From Chionoecetes opilio (taxonomy: Eukaryota > Arthropoda > Malacostraca > Decapoda > Majidae), in contig JACEEZ010021756.1 of NCBI GenBank assembly GCA_016584305.1, forward strand, positions 198,663-262,662: DNA of 64,000 bases, in the 5' to 3' direction. Under the pieces are notes generated by a model, which did not search any database, had not been told where the DNA came from, and saw only the letters and a list, made by a program, of their open reading frames with translations. The translations under genes and the position numbers were made by a program. This document shows positions 10,011 through 21,005 of the stretch, one piece after another. Positions within the stretch are counted from its first letter, which is position 1. The number at the start of each line of letters is the position of its first letter.

Positions 10011-10249
10011 ATGATGAGCGATTGTACTTCGGTGTCAGACAGTGAATCTGTCGCTGTGACAGATCTAGAGTACGATGCTCAATCTGACACCGAAAGAAAT
10101 GACGCTGGTCGCGTATACTATGAGGAAAACGAACCTCAGATTGTCATGGGATCCTATATGTTTGAGCCCGAGTACGAGGTTGATGAACAGGTGTTAGCAG
10201 AGCCTGAGGTTCAGCAGGAGGACCTGGCACTTCTCCAAAACATGGATTG
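10011..10249 (+). CDS. Acidic ORF, possible first exon of a P2X7-like-domain protein
   Basis: ATG-initiated frame of about 79 residues, rich in Asp, Glu and Ser. It includes SYMFEPEYEVDEQV and finishes LALLQNMDW, directly before a GTAAAT donor at 10250. An acidic leader with YMFEP followed by LxNxDW is what I recall just upstream of the Cys-rich P2X7-receptor-like intracellular domain in invertebrate proteins. That domain would be in the next exon, which I did not find. The upstream 150 bp are a dispersed repeat, so this may belong to a mobile element. The function is not established. Confidence 0.4.
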
Positions 10250-10253
10250 GTAA

Positions 10254-11479
10254 ATAAGGTTAAACCATGTGTGTGTGGGAATCACAATGAAGGTACTTTC
10301 GAGAAAATCCTATGGTTAGTTTTGGAGCTACAGTCAAACGTCATTACTCGGAAACCACATACTAGCATTAACTACAGCATAGAGTTGGAAAATATGCGGG
10401 CGGGAAGGCAGAAAGTGTGACAGCCACACCACCACAGGGTCTCTCACCACAGGGCACACCCACTCCACAACTGGTTTACTTGGTTTACTTGGTCTTGTTA
10501 AGAGGCAAAGCCTCACAGTCGTGGTGGTCCACCGCTGCTGCCAGTACTGGCGTCCCTGTCTAACAGGGCCACCTGGTCTGGTATGGTGTTGGACTGAGTC
10601 ACTGTCTTACGGGGGGGGGGCGCCGCCCTTGTCCAGCACACCCGTGTACACAGGCTCACCTCACACTAGTCGTCCCAACCCCACACACTGGGTAGGCGAC
10701 TAGTCGCGCTGCACACTCTCACCCAGTCTTTCACCCGATGTGTACCCTCACTACACACCGTTTCTCAACACAACTGCTCGCCCCAACACACTATAGGCGT
10801 GTATCACCCTACACACGCCACTCCTTTCCGTGTGCAAACTTTTCTCGAAAGGCACAGCTGTCTTGCTGCACCCATAAAGGATGCATGCATGTGGCATATA
10901 GCAAAAAAAATCTATCAGAAACACCCAAATATCTTCAAGTACTATATTTATCTCTGTGTTTACGTGCCTCTGATCAAGCGCGGGAAGATGAGCCTCCCTG
11001 ATGCTACGTCACCGAGCCTGAGCCTGAGCGTCTGCAAACCTTGAGAGCGTTTTGAAAACTCTGGGAATTTGCATATTTTGATTGCGGATTATTTAAAAAC
11101 GGCTGACTGGATACAAAAAGTGACGACGTATTGTTGATATACTCGTTAATGGCTATGATTTGATTACATTAAATCAGGAATGATGAAATGGTCTGGACGA
11201 TTACTCTAAGTAATTAACATGTATAATGGGGAGAAGTTGAAAGGGACCTAATTTTACCTACAGGCTGGGAAATTATATGATTACAAAGAAAACCAAAGAG
11301 AGAGACGCAGGAATAATGACCCAGTATAACCCAAGATCAATAGACTTTTAAAATAACGATAACTAACAATAAACAAAAATAAATTAATAAATAAAAAAAT
11401 TAACAAGAGACTTTTTAAATAGTGTCTATTAATTTTGGTATAACCTATCACCGGAGAAACATATGAATACGCGTATACG
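10254..11479. other. Region without a recognised gene
   Basis: Contains a G9 run near 10612. Short ORFs at 10738-11044 show no domain. No downstream exon for the ORF at 10011 could be supported. Confidence 0.3.
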
Positions 11480-11948
11480 TACATAGACCACTGTAAATCT
11501 GGACTGCGCACGGACTATCGACCTTCCGCACAAGGGCCCCAAAGTCGGAGCGCCTGTTTTCACCTTCACTGGTCACTCGGTAACCAGGAAGGATATCGAA
11601 GCGAATTTTCGTAGGTTTTCAGTTCCTAATAGAAAGTCGCTGCTAGTGACGTAGTTTACATAGGAGTGAAAGAAGAAACTATAGGAGATGAGTGGAGATG
11701 ATAGGAGTATATCGGAAGTAAAGAAGAGGCTGTTATGGAGATGTTGAGGTTAGTGGAGATGAGTGTAGGGGGTTGAAAGGGTGTGAAATGAGGTTACGGT
11801 GAATTGGAGGAGGGGTTGTGTGGGGGGGGGGGTTGTGGGAGGAGGGGGTTGCGGGAGGAGGGGGGGGGGTTAGTGGCCGAGGTTAAATTTCGTGGCTTCG
11901 CGAAACTGGGCACGTAATTTTAGGTTATGTAACAGTGGTGGTGAATGT

Positions 11949-11950
<2 letters not shown>

Positions 11951-12030
<80 letters not shown>
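11951..12030. repeat. (GT)n microsatellite
   Basis: About 40 GT units. It lies between G-rich (11660-11880) and C-rich (12070-13540) halves of the surrounding element. Confidence 0.95.
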
Positions 12031-12035
<5 letters not shown>

Positions 12036-12069
12036 ATTAAAACCATATGAGGTGAAGTTTATGATGCGT

Positions 12070-13440
12070 TTCGGATTTCACTCACCTCACAACCCACTCA
12101 CAAGTCACAACACCTAATAACCTACTCATTAATAACTCATAACACCTCTTAACCCATTCACAACACCTCATAACCCACTCACAACAAATCACATGGCACA
12201 TTCACCTTTTTAGGCATTAAATCAATCAAAACAAATCATAACTACTCATAACCAGGGCTTTGAAACGGTTTAAGGGAACGAAAACGTAAACCGAAACGAA
12301 CGAAATTATGCCCGGAACAAAAATGGAAACGAAAACGTTATCATATTTATTGTTCCGGAGCAAAAACGCTATTTTAAAATCCCTGTAACCGGTTAATAAA
12401 GTTATTTTTTCGTTCCATGCCATATTTGGTCACTAATCCATTTCACTTCCAGTAGCCAAATGATTTAGTTGGGTTGCTGCAGTTGGGTTTAAAAACATGC
12501 TTAGATTAATATCCAGTATTCGAAAATTGATAATATATCGTGAGTATGTGCTTAAACTTTTAATTCTGTTCATAGCCTAATGCTTGGTGCGCCGAATTTC
12601 GATGTGAATGTCCTAATTAAGTTCGAGTCCTTGGAGTAGCACATGAAGTCATTGATTTCATTGATTAGGTTTATTTAATTAGTGGGTTGGTGATATTACG
12701 AATTAATATATTTTTTGCCATATATAGTATTAATAAATATTTTAGTGGTTCATGTTTTTACTTTACGGCAACTGAGATTGCATACTCCTACACTACGCTT
12801 CCTGTATTGTATATGTAAATGTGTTGCCTTATTTAAGTCGTATAATAATACAGTTCTTACGACATCTAAGGGTTTGATTTTGTTGGATACTGTGCACCAT
12901 GAAATGTATGGCTTTATTACCATCCATAAGAATGTAGTCATGTATAGGCATTATTATTTATTAGGGCTAATAGCATATTCAATACATGGTTTGAGGATAA
13001 CGTTCTAACCGGTTTTCATTTCTTTCTAACCGGTTCAGGAACGTTATGTTTGGAGGAGGAACGGAAAACGAAACGTTAATAATACTGTTTCTGATCGGAA
13101 CGAACCGTTTGAAAAATAATTTCGTTTTTAAGCCCTGCTCATAACCCACTCACAACACATCATAACCACTCATAAAATCTATAGCCCACTCATAACCCCT
13201 CACAACAACTCATAACCCACTCACAACCCACTAACAACACCTCATAATTATTAATAATATCTTATAACTCTCTAACAACGCCTCATAACCCACTCACAAC
13301 ACCCTCACAACCCACTCACAACCCACTAACAACACCTCATAATTATTAATAATATCTTATAACTCTCTAACAACACCTCATAACAACTCACAACCCACTT
13401 TAAACACCTCACAACCCACTCACAACACATGCCACCTTAA
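12070..13440. repeat. CTCATAACCCACTCACAACAC satellite, interrupted
   Basis: Degenerate units of about 20-22 bp on both sides of the hAT insertion at 12253-13137. A longer duplication of about 80 bp (CCTCATAATTATTAATAATA and flank) appears near 13230 and 13335. Confidence 0.75.
12253..13137. mobile_element. Non-autonomous hAT element
   Basis: Terminal CAGGGCTTTGAAACG and TTTTTAAGCCCTG are hAT-like inverted ends, flanked by an 8-bp duplication CTCATAAC (12245-12252 and 13138-13145). Subterminal AACGTTC/GAACGTT and AACCGGTT motifs recur inside. At 885 bp it has no transposase. The duplication is also a satellite word, which weakens it slightly. Confidence 0.75.
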
Positions 13441-14065
13441 CTATCACTCCCTACCACATACACAACCAGACTACACCACAACCCATTACAACTCCCACTT
13501 CCACACCACTCCTAACACCAGCCTTCCACTCCCCCCCACCAGTGGGGCCCCTATGCAGCCTGGCGATTTCAAAACACTGGCGCGTAAACAGTCCAGAATG
13601 TAGTGGTATATGGAGTATACTATTTTATCATGCATATGGAATGTTGAGAAACTTAAGAGTAGCTTCTCAGTCTAGGATTGTTTTACTTATTTCCCCTCTA
13701 GTTTTGTGACTAATAGGACTTGATATAATTTTAGGGCAAAGTTTGATCGTGGCTCGTTATGATACTCAGGGGATATACATACATTTTATAGTCCTCGCAT
13801 AATAGAACAAATATTAACAAATTATAAAAAATACAAGGAATAGCAACTAAGATGGTGCCCGATATGAAAGATCTTAGTTACGAGGAGAGGCGAAAGTACG
13901 TAAAACTGCCTACACCTGAAAAAGCGATAAATGATCACTGTTTTTACGCATGAGTGAGTGTTTATAGTTGTTTGGCCGATCAGCTGTTCTAAAGTGCAGG
14001 GGGGGGGAGACGGCGTAGCAGCTGATACGGGCTTTGTTCCTGTCCAAATAAGAAAGTTTAGTACA

Positions 14066-14150
14066 CAATTAAAGTTAGAAAAAGTTGACATTTGACATAC
14101 TGATACAATGAAAGTTAGAAAAAGTTGACATTTGACATACTGAGACAATT
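14066..14150. repeat. Short tandem duplication
   Basis: AAAGTTAGAAAAAGTTGACA plus TTTGACATACTGA occurs twice in tandem (about 41 bp period), and the start of a third unit follows. The rest of 13613-14302 shows nothing recognisable. Confidence 0.7.
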
Positions 14151-14302
14151 AAAGTTATAAGAAGTTGTGAGCGGAGATAATCTTGTCATTTTGCTCACTT
14201 TCCAGTAAACCTCCGTGAATAATGTGCTGTTTCTGTATCTCACTGATTGATTCTGTTTTTGTGTGTGAATCGTCTAATTTGTCGTTTCAACCTTATGCTT
14301 TA

Positions 14303-14954
14303 CTAGCCGAAAAGCGCCCTCCTGGCGGACTTTTTGGCTAGCTCCTGACGGAGGGCTATTGGTGGGCCTTCGGCCCACCACCTGTGTTTGATGGGCCAAA
14401 GGCCCACCAAACACAGACTCTCCAGATAGCCCCTTCTAACTTTCCTGAAATCATGGATGTAGAAATGTATGTATTAACGCCTTACCCATCACCCCCCACC
14501 CATTCACTCACCCATTACCCATCACCCCCCACCCATTCACTCACCCATTACCCATCACCACACACCCATTCACTCACCCATTACCCATCACCCCCCACCT
14601 ATTCCCTCACCCATCACCCATCACCCCCAACCCATCACCCCCTACCCATTCACTCACCCATCACCCCACACCCATTACCCATCACCCCACCCATTCACTC
14701 ACCCATTACCCATCACCCTACATAAAGGTCTCCTCAATTCTCGCAACCCACTTTTTTTCACAATTCTCGCTAATAGGTTACTAGAAACAAAAATAAAATA
14801 AAAGTGATCGGATCATCTCCAAAGTGGCCTTAAAATGTTCCCCTGGTCGACCTGGTTCCAAAACTGTGCCATATGATGGGATTGCGCCACTGGGGGCGGA
14901 ACCTATCGCGGACACACAGACAGACAGACACACTTTCGCTTATATTATTATAGA
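14303..14954 (+). mobile_element. Helitron-like non-autonomous element, copy B
   Basis: Starts CTAGCCGAAAAG and ends TTATTATAGA between A and T. It has the same order as copy A: 5' hairpin region, core CTCCAGATAGCCCCTTCTAA, minisatellite, then GGAACCT plus CA/CAGA-rich tail. It has an extra inverted GGGCCTTCGGCCCACC/GATGGGCCAAAGGCCCACC pair at 14363-14409. It lacks the nested insertion of copy A, giving the empty site for it. Confidence 0.7.
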
Positions 14955-15066
14955 TGTTGACTGTATCACTTACTGATTTTTTTTTAAGAATATTTTGGTA
15001 AACGAGGCGTGAAAAGTGTCGATGTCTGGATAAACCAAAAGCCTTCTCCTCCTCATGTCACTCTGG

Positions 15067-16537
15067 TGTACTATAGTCTATTCACTAAGGTGGATTCCTG
15101 GCCTGGGAGCTGCTCGATGCCTACCCGAGTTTGTAAGGACGTCGCTGATTGGCTGATAGACTCGGGCTGGGTGGTGGTGGTGGTGGTGGTACCTTGCCTT
15201 GCCGCTACCAAAACCCTTGCGTTGCCTCAGAAAAATATTCATATATCTTTGCTTAACTCACCTCTTACACAAGATATGCCTATTTTGTTTGTATCAGTGT
15301 ATCAGTCAGTGATTGGTTAACAATAACACGCTATTCGTAACTCAATAGGGTAAAAAATAAAGTCATGACTTGAGTATCACAGGAGTAGGCGGATTTTCAG
15401 GTTTCAGTGCATTGAAATGTTGTACTCCTACCCGATATTACCAAACTACCAGATGATATTTAGGTTAAACTGACCTACTATCGTGTTTAGGATACAATGC
15501 TGCATATCTTGAGCATAATTTTTTTTTAGTAAGACTACACCAATATTAAGATAATTGAAGGAAAGTAAAACGATGTATAAACATTTTGTCTTGCTTTTTT
15601 TGCTTCAACTCACTGTAACTCCATCAGTTGTGCTCGCATTAAATTTTGAATCGCTGTTTCAAAATCCTCACAATTTTCCGATTATAAAGGTATGTAGCAC
15701 GTATCAATAAGGAAAACATTATGCGGTCAAAGTGGTTAATATTGTAAAACTACTGAAACTGGCGCCGTGACTGGTGAGCATTGCTTCCTACATGAGAGAT
15801 GAGTTCTGGTGAGTGCTATCAGAGGCTCACCAGTCACGGCGCCAGTTTCAGTAGTTTTACTTTATTAAACACTTTGACCACATAATGTTTTCCTTATTGG
15901 TACGTGCTACTTACCTTAAGAATCGGAAAATTGTGAGGAATTTTGAAACAGCGATTCAAAATTTAATGCGAGCAAAACTGATGGAGTTACTTACAGTGAG
16001 TTGAAGCAAAAAAAGCAAGACAAAATGTTTATACATCGTTTTACTTTCCTTCAATTATCTTAATATTGGTGTAGTCTTACTGAAAATTATGCTCAAGATA
16101 TGCAGCAATGTATCTTGAGCACGATAGTAGGCTCAATTTAACCTAAATATCATCTGGTAGGTTGGTAATATCGGGTAGGAGTACAACATTTCAACGCCCT
16201 GAAACCTGAAAATCCGCCTACTCCTGTGATATTCAGTCATGACTTTATTTTTTACCCTATTGAGTTACGAATAGCGTGTTATTGTTGACCAATCCCTGAC
16301 TGATTCACTGATACAAACAAAATAGGCATATCTTGTGTAAGAGGTGAGTTAAGCAAAGAAATAAGAATATTTTTCTGAGGCAACGCAAGGGTTTTGGTAG
16401 CGCCTAGGCAATACAAGGTACCACCACCACCACCACCCAGCCCGAGTCTATCAGCCAATCAGCGACGTCCTTACAAACTCGGGTAGGCATCGAGCAGCTC
16501 CCACAAATCCAGCTTAAGTGAATAGACTATAGTATAG
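15067..16537. mobile_element. 1.47-kb near-perfect palindrome (giant foldback element)
   Basis: The left arm (15067-15779) and right arm (15825-16537) are inverted copies, each 713 bp, around a 45 bp spacer. The outer ends are TACTATAGTCTATTCACT on both sides; the inner ends are GGTGAGC and GCTCACC. Differences are scattered single bases and small indels. No ORF with a domain is present. A diverged single-arm relative lies at 22555-22880. It could be a foldback transposon or a head-to-head duplication. Confidence 0.85.
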
Positions 16538-16540
16538 GGC

Positions 16541-16905
16541 GACATTTTTTTTTTTTTTTTTTTTTTTGTCATATTGGGATTTTTTTTTTATCATGGATGG
16601 TCCTATTGGGATTTTTTTGTTATTTTGTCATGGATGGTCCTATTGGGATTTTTTTTCTTTGTCATGGATGGTCCTTTTTTTTTTTTTTTTGTCATGGATG
16701 GTCCTATTGGGATTTTTTTTCTTTGTCATGGATGGTCCTTTTTTTTTTTTTTTTTTTGTCATGGATGGTCGGTCCTATTGTGATTTTTTTATATTCTTGT
16801 CATGGATGGTACTACTATTGGGATTTATTTTTATTCTTGTCATGGATGGTACTATTGGGATTTTTTTTTTTTTGTCATGGATGGTCCTATTGGGAAAAAA
16901 AATGT
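16541..16905. repeat. T-run / GTCATGGATGGTCCTATTGG minisatellite
   Basis: About ten units of GTCATGGATGGTCCTATTGG separated by T runs of 7-20. Three frames stay open through it (FFFCHGWSYWDFF-type) as an artefact of the composition. It abuts the palindrome. Confidence 0.9.
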
Positions 16906-17093
16906 TGTTATCTATAGAACCTGTCATCGGGTTCATTTTGGGGTGAAAACGGTGTCCTTGAAATCTAAGGAGGTTAGTGAAATGTGGCTCATTTTGTCCG
17001 GAGACTTTCATGCCATCTTATATAGTTTTCCGACCGTTTACAATTATAATTTATTAGTCCCAGGAACTTATTTGGATATTATACTCTAGTCTC

Positions 17094-18107
17094 TTATGGT
17101 TTAGTGATGAATATAGAATCGTCTCTGTGGTTTAGTGATGAATATGGAATTGTCTCCTGTGGTTTAGTGATGAATATGGAATCGTCGCTGGTGGTTTAGT
17201 GATGAATATGGAATTGTCTCCTGTGGTTTAGTGATGAATATGGAATCGTCTCCTGTGGTTTAGTGATGAATATGGAATTGTCTCCTGTGGTTTAGTGATG
17301 AATATGGAATCGTCTCCTGTGGTTTAGTGATGAATATGGAATCGTCTCCTGTGGTTTAGTGATGAATATGGAATCGTCTCCTGTGGTTTAGTGATGAATA
17401 TGGAATCGTCTCCTGTGGTTTAGTGATGAATATGGAATCGTCGCTGGTGGTTTAGTGATGAATATGGAATCGTCGCTGGTGGTTTAGTGATGAATATGGA
17501 ATCGTCTCCTGTGGTTTAGTGATGAATATGGAATCGTCTCCTGTGGTTTAGTGATGAATATGGAATCGTCTCCTGTGGTTTAGTGATGAATATGGAATCG
17601 TCTCTGGTGGTTTAGTGATGAATATGGAATCGTCTCCTGTGGTTTAGTGATGAATATGGAATCGTCTCCTGTGGTTTAGTGATGAATATGGAATCGTCGC
17701 TGGTGGTTTAGTGATGAATATGGAATCGTCTCCTGTGGTTCAGTGATGAATATGGAATCGTCTCCTGTGGTTCAGTGATGAATATGGAATCGTCTCCTGT
17801 GGTTTAGTGATGAATATGGAATCGTCTCCTGTGGTTTAGTGGTGAATATGGAATCGTCTCCTGTGGTTTAGTGATGAATATGGAATCGTCTCCTGTGGTT
17901 CAGTGATGAATATGGAATCGTCTCCTGTGGTTTAGTGATGAATATGGAATCGTCTCCTGTGGTTTAGTGATGAATATGGAATCGTCTCCTGTGGTTTAGT
18001 GATGAATATGGAATCGTCTCCTGTGGTTTAGTGATGCATATGGAATCGTCTCTGGTGGTTTAGTGATGAAATGGAATCGTCTCCTGTGGTTCAGTGATGA
18101 ATATGGA
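17094..18107. repeat. 32-bp minisatellite, about 31 copies
   Basis: The unit is GGTTTAGTGATGAATATGGA followed by ATCGTCTCCTGT (32 bp). Recurring unit variants are GTCGCTGG or GTCTCTGG instead of GTCTCCTG, TTCAGTG instead of TTTAGTG, and AATTGTC instead of AATCGTC. Stops occur in all frames. Non-coding. Confidence 0.95.
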
Positions 18108-18373
18108 ATATGGTTCATAGGTAAGAGTGTTTTGGTGTACACAGAACGTGTATGAGAGGAGGCAAGGGGACGAAAAGTATGTATAAATCATAAGAAACTT
18201 TATGCAATATCGTATAATTATCCCTTTTTAGTATGTTCGGTTTGTATGGTTATGCTACACCGAGATCATGAATATAAATCTATATATTTATTAAGAACAT
18301 GCATGTTATACAACAAAGTATATTTTGTAGGACGAGCATAGGTTCTACAAATTTAAAAATAAAGTCGATTGTG

Positions 18374-18635
18374 CAGGGCCGTTTCTTACTCTATGCGAAC
18401 TACGTGGTTGCACAGGGCCCCCGAAGCCACCAAGGGGCCCCCAAGCTGCCATTATTTGCTTTTTTTTTAGAATCTAGTCTCTTTTTCTCTTAAAGTGCAT
18501 CAGATAGATGTATTAAAGGCGTGCCCCCGGACCACCTTAGAGGGTTTGGAATCCCCCACCATAGCTTTACAAAATAGGCCCCCCACCAAACAACATTTCG
18601 CATAGGGCCCCAAAAGGCTAGAAACGGCATTTCTG
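18374..18635. mobile_element. Small TIR element (hAT-like ends)
   Basis: The left end CAGGGCCGTTTCT...CTATGCGAA and the inverted right end CAGAAATGCCGTTTCT...CTATGCGAA share about 30 bp. GGGGCCC-rich interior, 262 bp, no ORF of its own. No target duplication found. Confidence 0.5.
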
Positions 18636-19133
18636 TTTTGCTCCCATCGCACTTTTTCAATTAGAATAAAGCGCTGGAGAACATGGATTTTTGCGTTATT
18701 CGTGCAATCAGGATTATCTTGTACAAGGTTAGGCAGCGCGCACAGCAGCTTTGCCTCGGATCGCCAACACTTGAGAACAATAATAACATATCGTAGACAC
18801 TTGTGGCAGCAAAAACATCGAATAAGCAATAGCTGAAAATGTTGACCATTACACATGCAGCATCGTTCATTATTATGTAACTAAAAAAATGTATTAAAAA
18901 GCCACCAAAGATACTCAGTTTATTCAGGCAGTGTCAGGGTTGGGTGTTGGGGGGAGGGGGGAGGAGGAGGGGGGAGAGGGTGTTGGGGGTGGGGGGAGGG
19001 GGGAGGTAAAGTATGAGGTATAAGATTTCATGGTTGCTGCCTAATAGTTGAAGCATTTATTGCATACGTAATATTTAAGCTTAGCAATTAAATCAATGCA
19101 CCTGAACATTTTCTTACATAGCTCGCTAGGCTA
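18636..19133. other. Region without a recognised gene
   Basis: A minus-strand open frame (18856-18500) crosses the TIR element and shows no motif I recognise. A GGGGGAGG-rich tract lies at 18945-19010. Confidence 0.3.
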
Positions 19134-19395
19134 TACTGTCAATAACACTATATTTGCCAGTCACTCGCCACTGCACTAATGTCGCCAGGCGCCATATATT
19201 ACGAATTTTAGCATCCTTACAGACTTTGTATGTGCCACTGAAGAGGCATGCACAGTAGTTTATATTATGTACATCACACTACATGTCTTGAGTGGCACAT
19301 ATAAGTCTGTAGGGATGCGAAAATTCGTAAAATTTGGCGCCTGGCGACAGTAGTGCAGTGGCGAGTGACTGGCGACTATAGTGTTATTGACGGTA
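19134..19395. mobile_element. Foldback MITE, copy 2
   Basis: Same family as 3383-3641 and better preserved. The ends are TACTGTCAATAACACTATA and TATAGTGTTATTGACGGTA, with arms including GCCACTGCACTAATGTCGCC and GGCGCCTGGCGACAGTAG. About 262 bp. A remnant of one terminus also lies at 60990-61022. Confidence 0.75.
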
Positions 19396-19734
19396 GCTTT
19401 TATGAACTGAATATTGTATATGAATTATAAAGAAAGCTAATAATTAAATAACTTTATTTGTTACATATTATACGTATTTACGATGTATACGTATCATACG
19501 ACGCTTAGTATCGCTTCCTAGGTCCTCTTCAACTGCGTCTCCTTCGTAAAAATAACTAGTCAACTCTTTGCTTGTTTATTTCACCTGGGATGCTAAGACA
19601 TTTTTATTAGTTTTCGATCCTGATACTAACATCCTAATTCATTATCAGTTCCTTGACAATAACTTCCCGCAGTGGACCAGCCACGGGGAAAATCGGAACC
19701 CGGTATTGCTTCACCCCCCCCCCCCACGCAAACG

Positions 19735-19893
19735 ATCATAAGAACATCAGAACATAGGGAAGCTACAAGAGGCTGGGAGACCTACACGTGGTAGTTCCTG
19801 TTACTTAACACTACCTACATCCACCTTTCATCCCCATCCATGAATTTATCTAGCCTCCTATTAAAGCTCCCTATTGACTCCGCACCAGGGCAT
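19735..19893 (-). mobile_element. CR1-like LINE 3' end, copy 1
   Basis: The minus strand encodes the tail SIGSFNRRLDKFMDGDERWM and stop, then the 3' tail with AACAGGAACTACC and CTCTTGTAGCTTCC. Related tails are at 20938-21005 and 42735-42802. The coding tail resembles the C-terminus of CR1/L2-type reverse transcriptase proteins. The body is missing. Confidence 0.65.
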
Positions 19894-19894
19894 G

Positions 19895-20005
19895 TAGTAC
19901 GGTACGGTACGGTAATATTTTTCGTAATTCGTACCTCAGATAAATACAGTACCGTAATTCCGTTCCGTACCTGAATATTTGTATCGTACCGTACTAGTAC
20001 GATTA
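19895..20005. repeat. GGTACGGTACGGTA repeat, left part
   Basis: GTACGGTACGGTACGGTAAT with inverted TATCGTACCGTACTAGTAC. Related sequence resumes at 21593 (TTCCGTACCGTAATTTCG), so the repeat seems split by the element between. Confidence 0.5.
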
Positions 20006-20454
20006 ATGGACCCATTTACTCTACTTGAGGTAACGATAGATTGGAAATCTTCAAGACTCATATAGTAGGGCAGTGATGCTGAATTTTCGATGTGAGCAGT
20101 ATTTTTGATGATACAGCCATTTTAAGTGGAGGAAAATTTGTGCGCCCCAAAACGACCGGCGCCATGTTGTGACGTCAATAACGCAGAGTTGTCAAGCGGC
20201 CGCAGCGGGCCGCTCCACAGTAACATTAACTTGCATTACCCCTACTACCGCAAGATGGCCAATAATCCTCCTTCAAGTTTTGTGGTAGGTTTTCACTGTG
20301 TTTGTGAATATATCAGTTGTAGTTTATAAGTAAGAAGTGATTAGACAGGGACAAGTGACCCATGACAACAGGCAAGTGATGACTTTAGGCATCGCAACTC
20401 CTTGCAAAGAGCTCAAATGAACCTACAATGACATGTAGCCTACAGCTAGACAGA

Positions 20455-20885
20455 TAGACGAACTCATAGAAGAACAGGTAGAATGAGAGCGCCTTCCACC
20501 TGCACACACACACACATCATAGACGAATTCATAGAAGAACAGGTAGAATGAGAGCGCCTTCCACCAACACACACATACACATCATTCAAGAGCACACTGC
20601 GCCTTCCACGCACACACACACAATGCAAGAAGTATTCAGGACTTCAAAGGCAAGCTGGATAATAGTAGATTAGGAGACGGGACAATACGAGCATAGCTCT
20701 TTTCCTGTATGTTACAACTAGGTAAATACAACTAGGTAAATATACACACACACACACATATATATATACATATGTGTGTGTGTGGAAGGCGCAGTGTGCT
20801 CTTGATCAGATGTGTGTGTGTGTGTGTGTGGGTGGGTGGAAGGCGCTCTCACTCTATACCTGTTTTTCTATGAGTTCGTCAAGAG
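20455..20885. repeat. Inverted repeat with GAGCGCCTTCCACC and CA/GT tracts
   Basis: Two direct copies of CATAGAAGAACAGGTAGAAT plus GAGAGCGCCTTCCACC (20468-20570) are opposed by an inverted copy GGAAGGCGCTCTCACTCTAT...ATGAGTTCG at 20838-20880. The loop holds a second LINE tail with CAACTAGGTAAATA repeated (20715-20745). Confidence 0.6.
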
Positions 20886-20937
20886 TACATAATGAATCGC
20901 CTAGGGCCCTAGATGAAGGGGAAATTCACAATCACTA

Positions 20938-21005
20938 CAGGAACTACCTCGTGTAGGTCTCACGGCCTCTTGTAGCTTCCTTATTTTCTTATGTTATGTT
21001 CTTTT
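20938..21005 (+). mobile_element. CR1-like LINE 3' tail, copy 2
   Basis: CAGGAACTACCTCGTGTAGG through CTCTTGTAGCTTCCTTATTT; nearly identical to 42740-42800. Confidence 0.65.

Larger units (their letters stand above)
11480..13612 (+). mobile_element. TIR element, family 1, copy 1 (carries satellite and a nested hAT)
   Basis: The left end ACATAGACCACTGTAAATCT plus GGACTG and the right end (inverted) CCATATACCACTACATTCTG plus GGACTG are terminal inverted repeats. Both ends and their subterminal sequences recur at 24594-26095 in opposite orientation (AAGTCGGAGCG, GGTAACCAGGAAGGATAT on the left; GGCGATTTCAAAACACTGGC on the right). The interior is a GT microsatellite, a CTCATAACCCACTCACAAC satellite and a nested hAT element. 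The proposed 8-bp duplication (CGTATACG/AGTATACT) is diverged. Confidence 0.6.

Noticed and set aside
16566..17089. Hydrophobic FFFF/HGWSYWDFF reading frames that look like membrane proteins
   Set aside because: Produced by T-runs and the repeated GTCATGGATGG unit; three frames are open and no start context or splice signal fits.
17094..18107. CRISPR-like array
   Set aside because: Units are contiguous 32-bp tandem repeats without unique spacers, in eukaryotic DNA.
18500..18856. 118-codon minus-strand ORF as a zinc-finger or transposase protein
   Set aside because: It crosses a TIR element boundary and no conserved motif could be identified.
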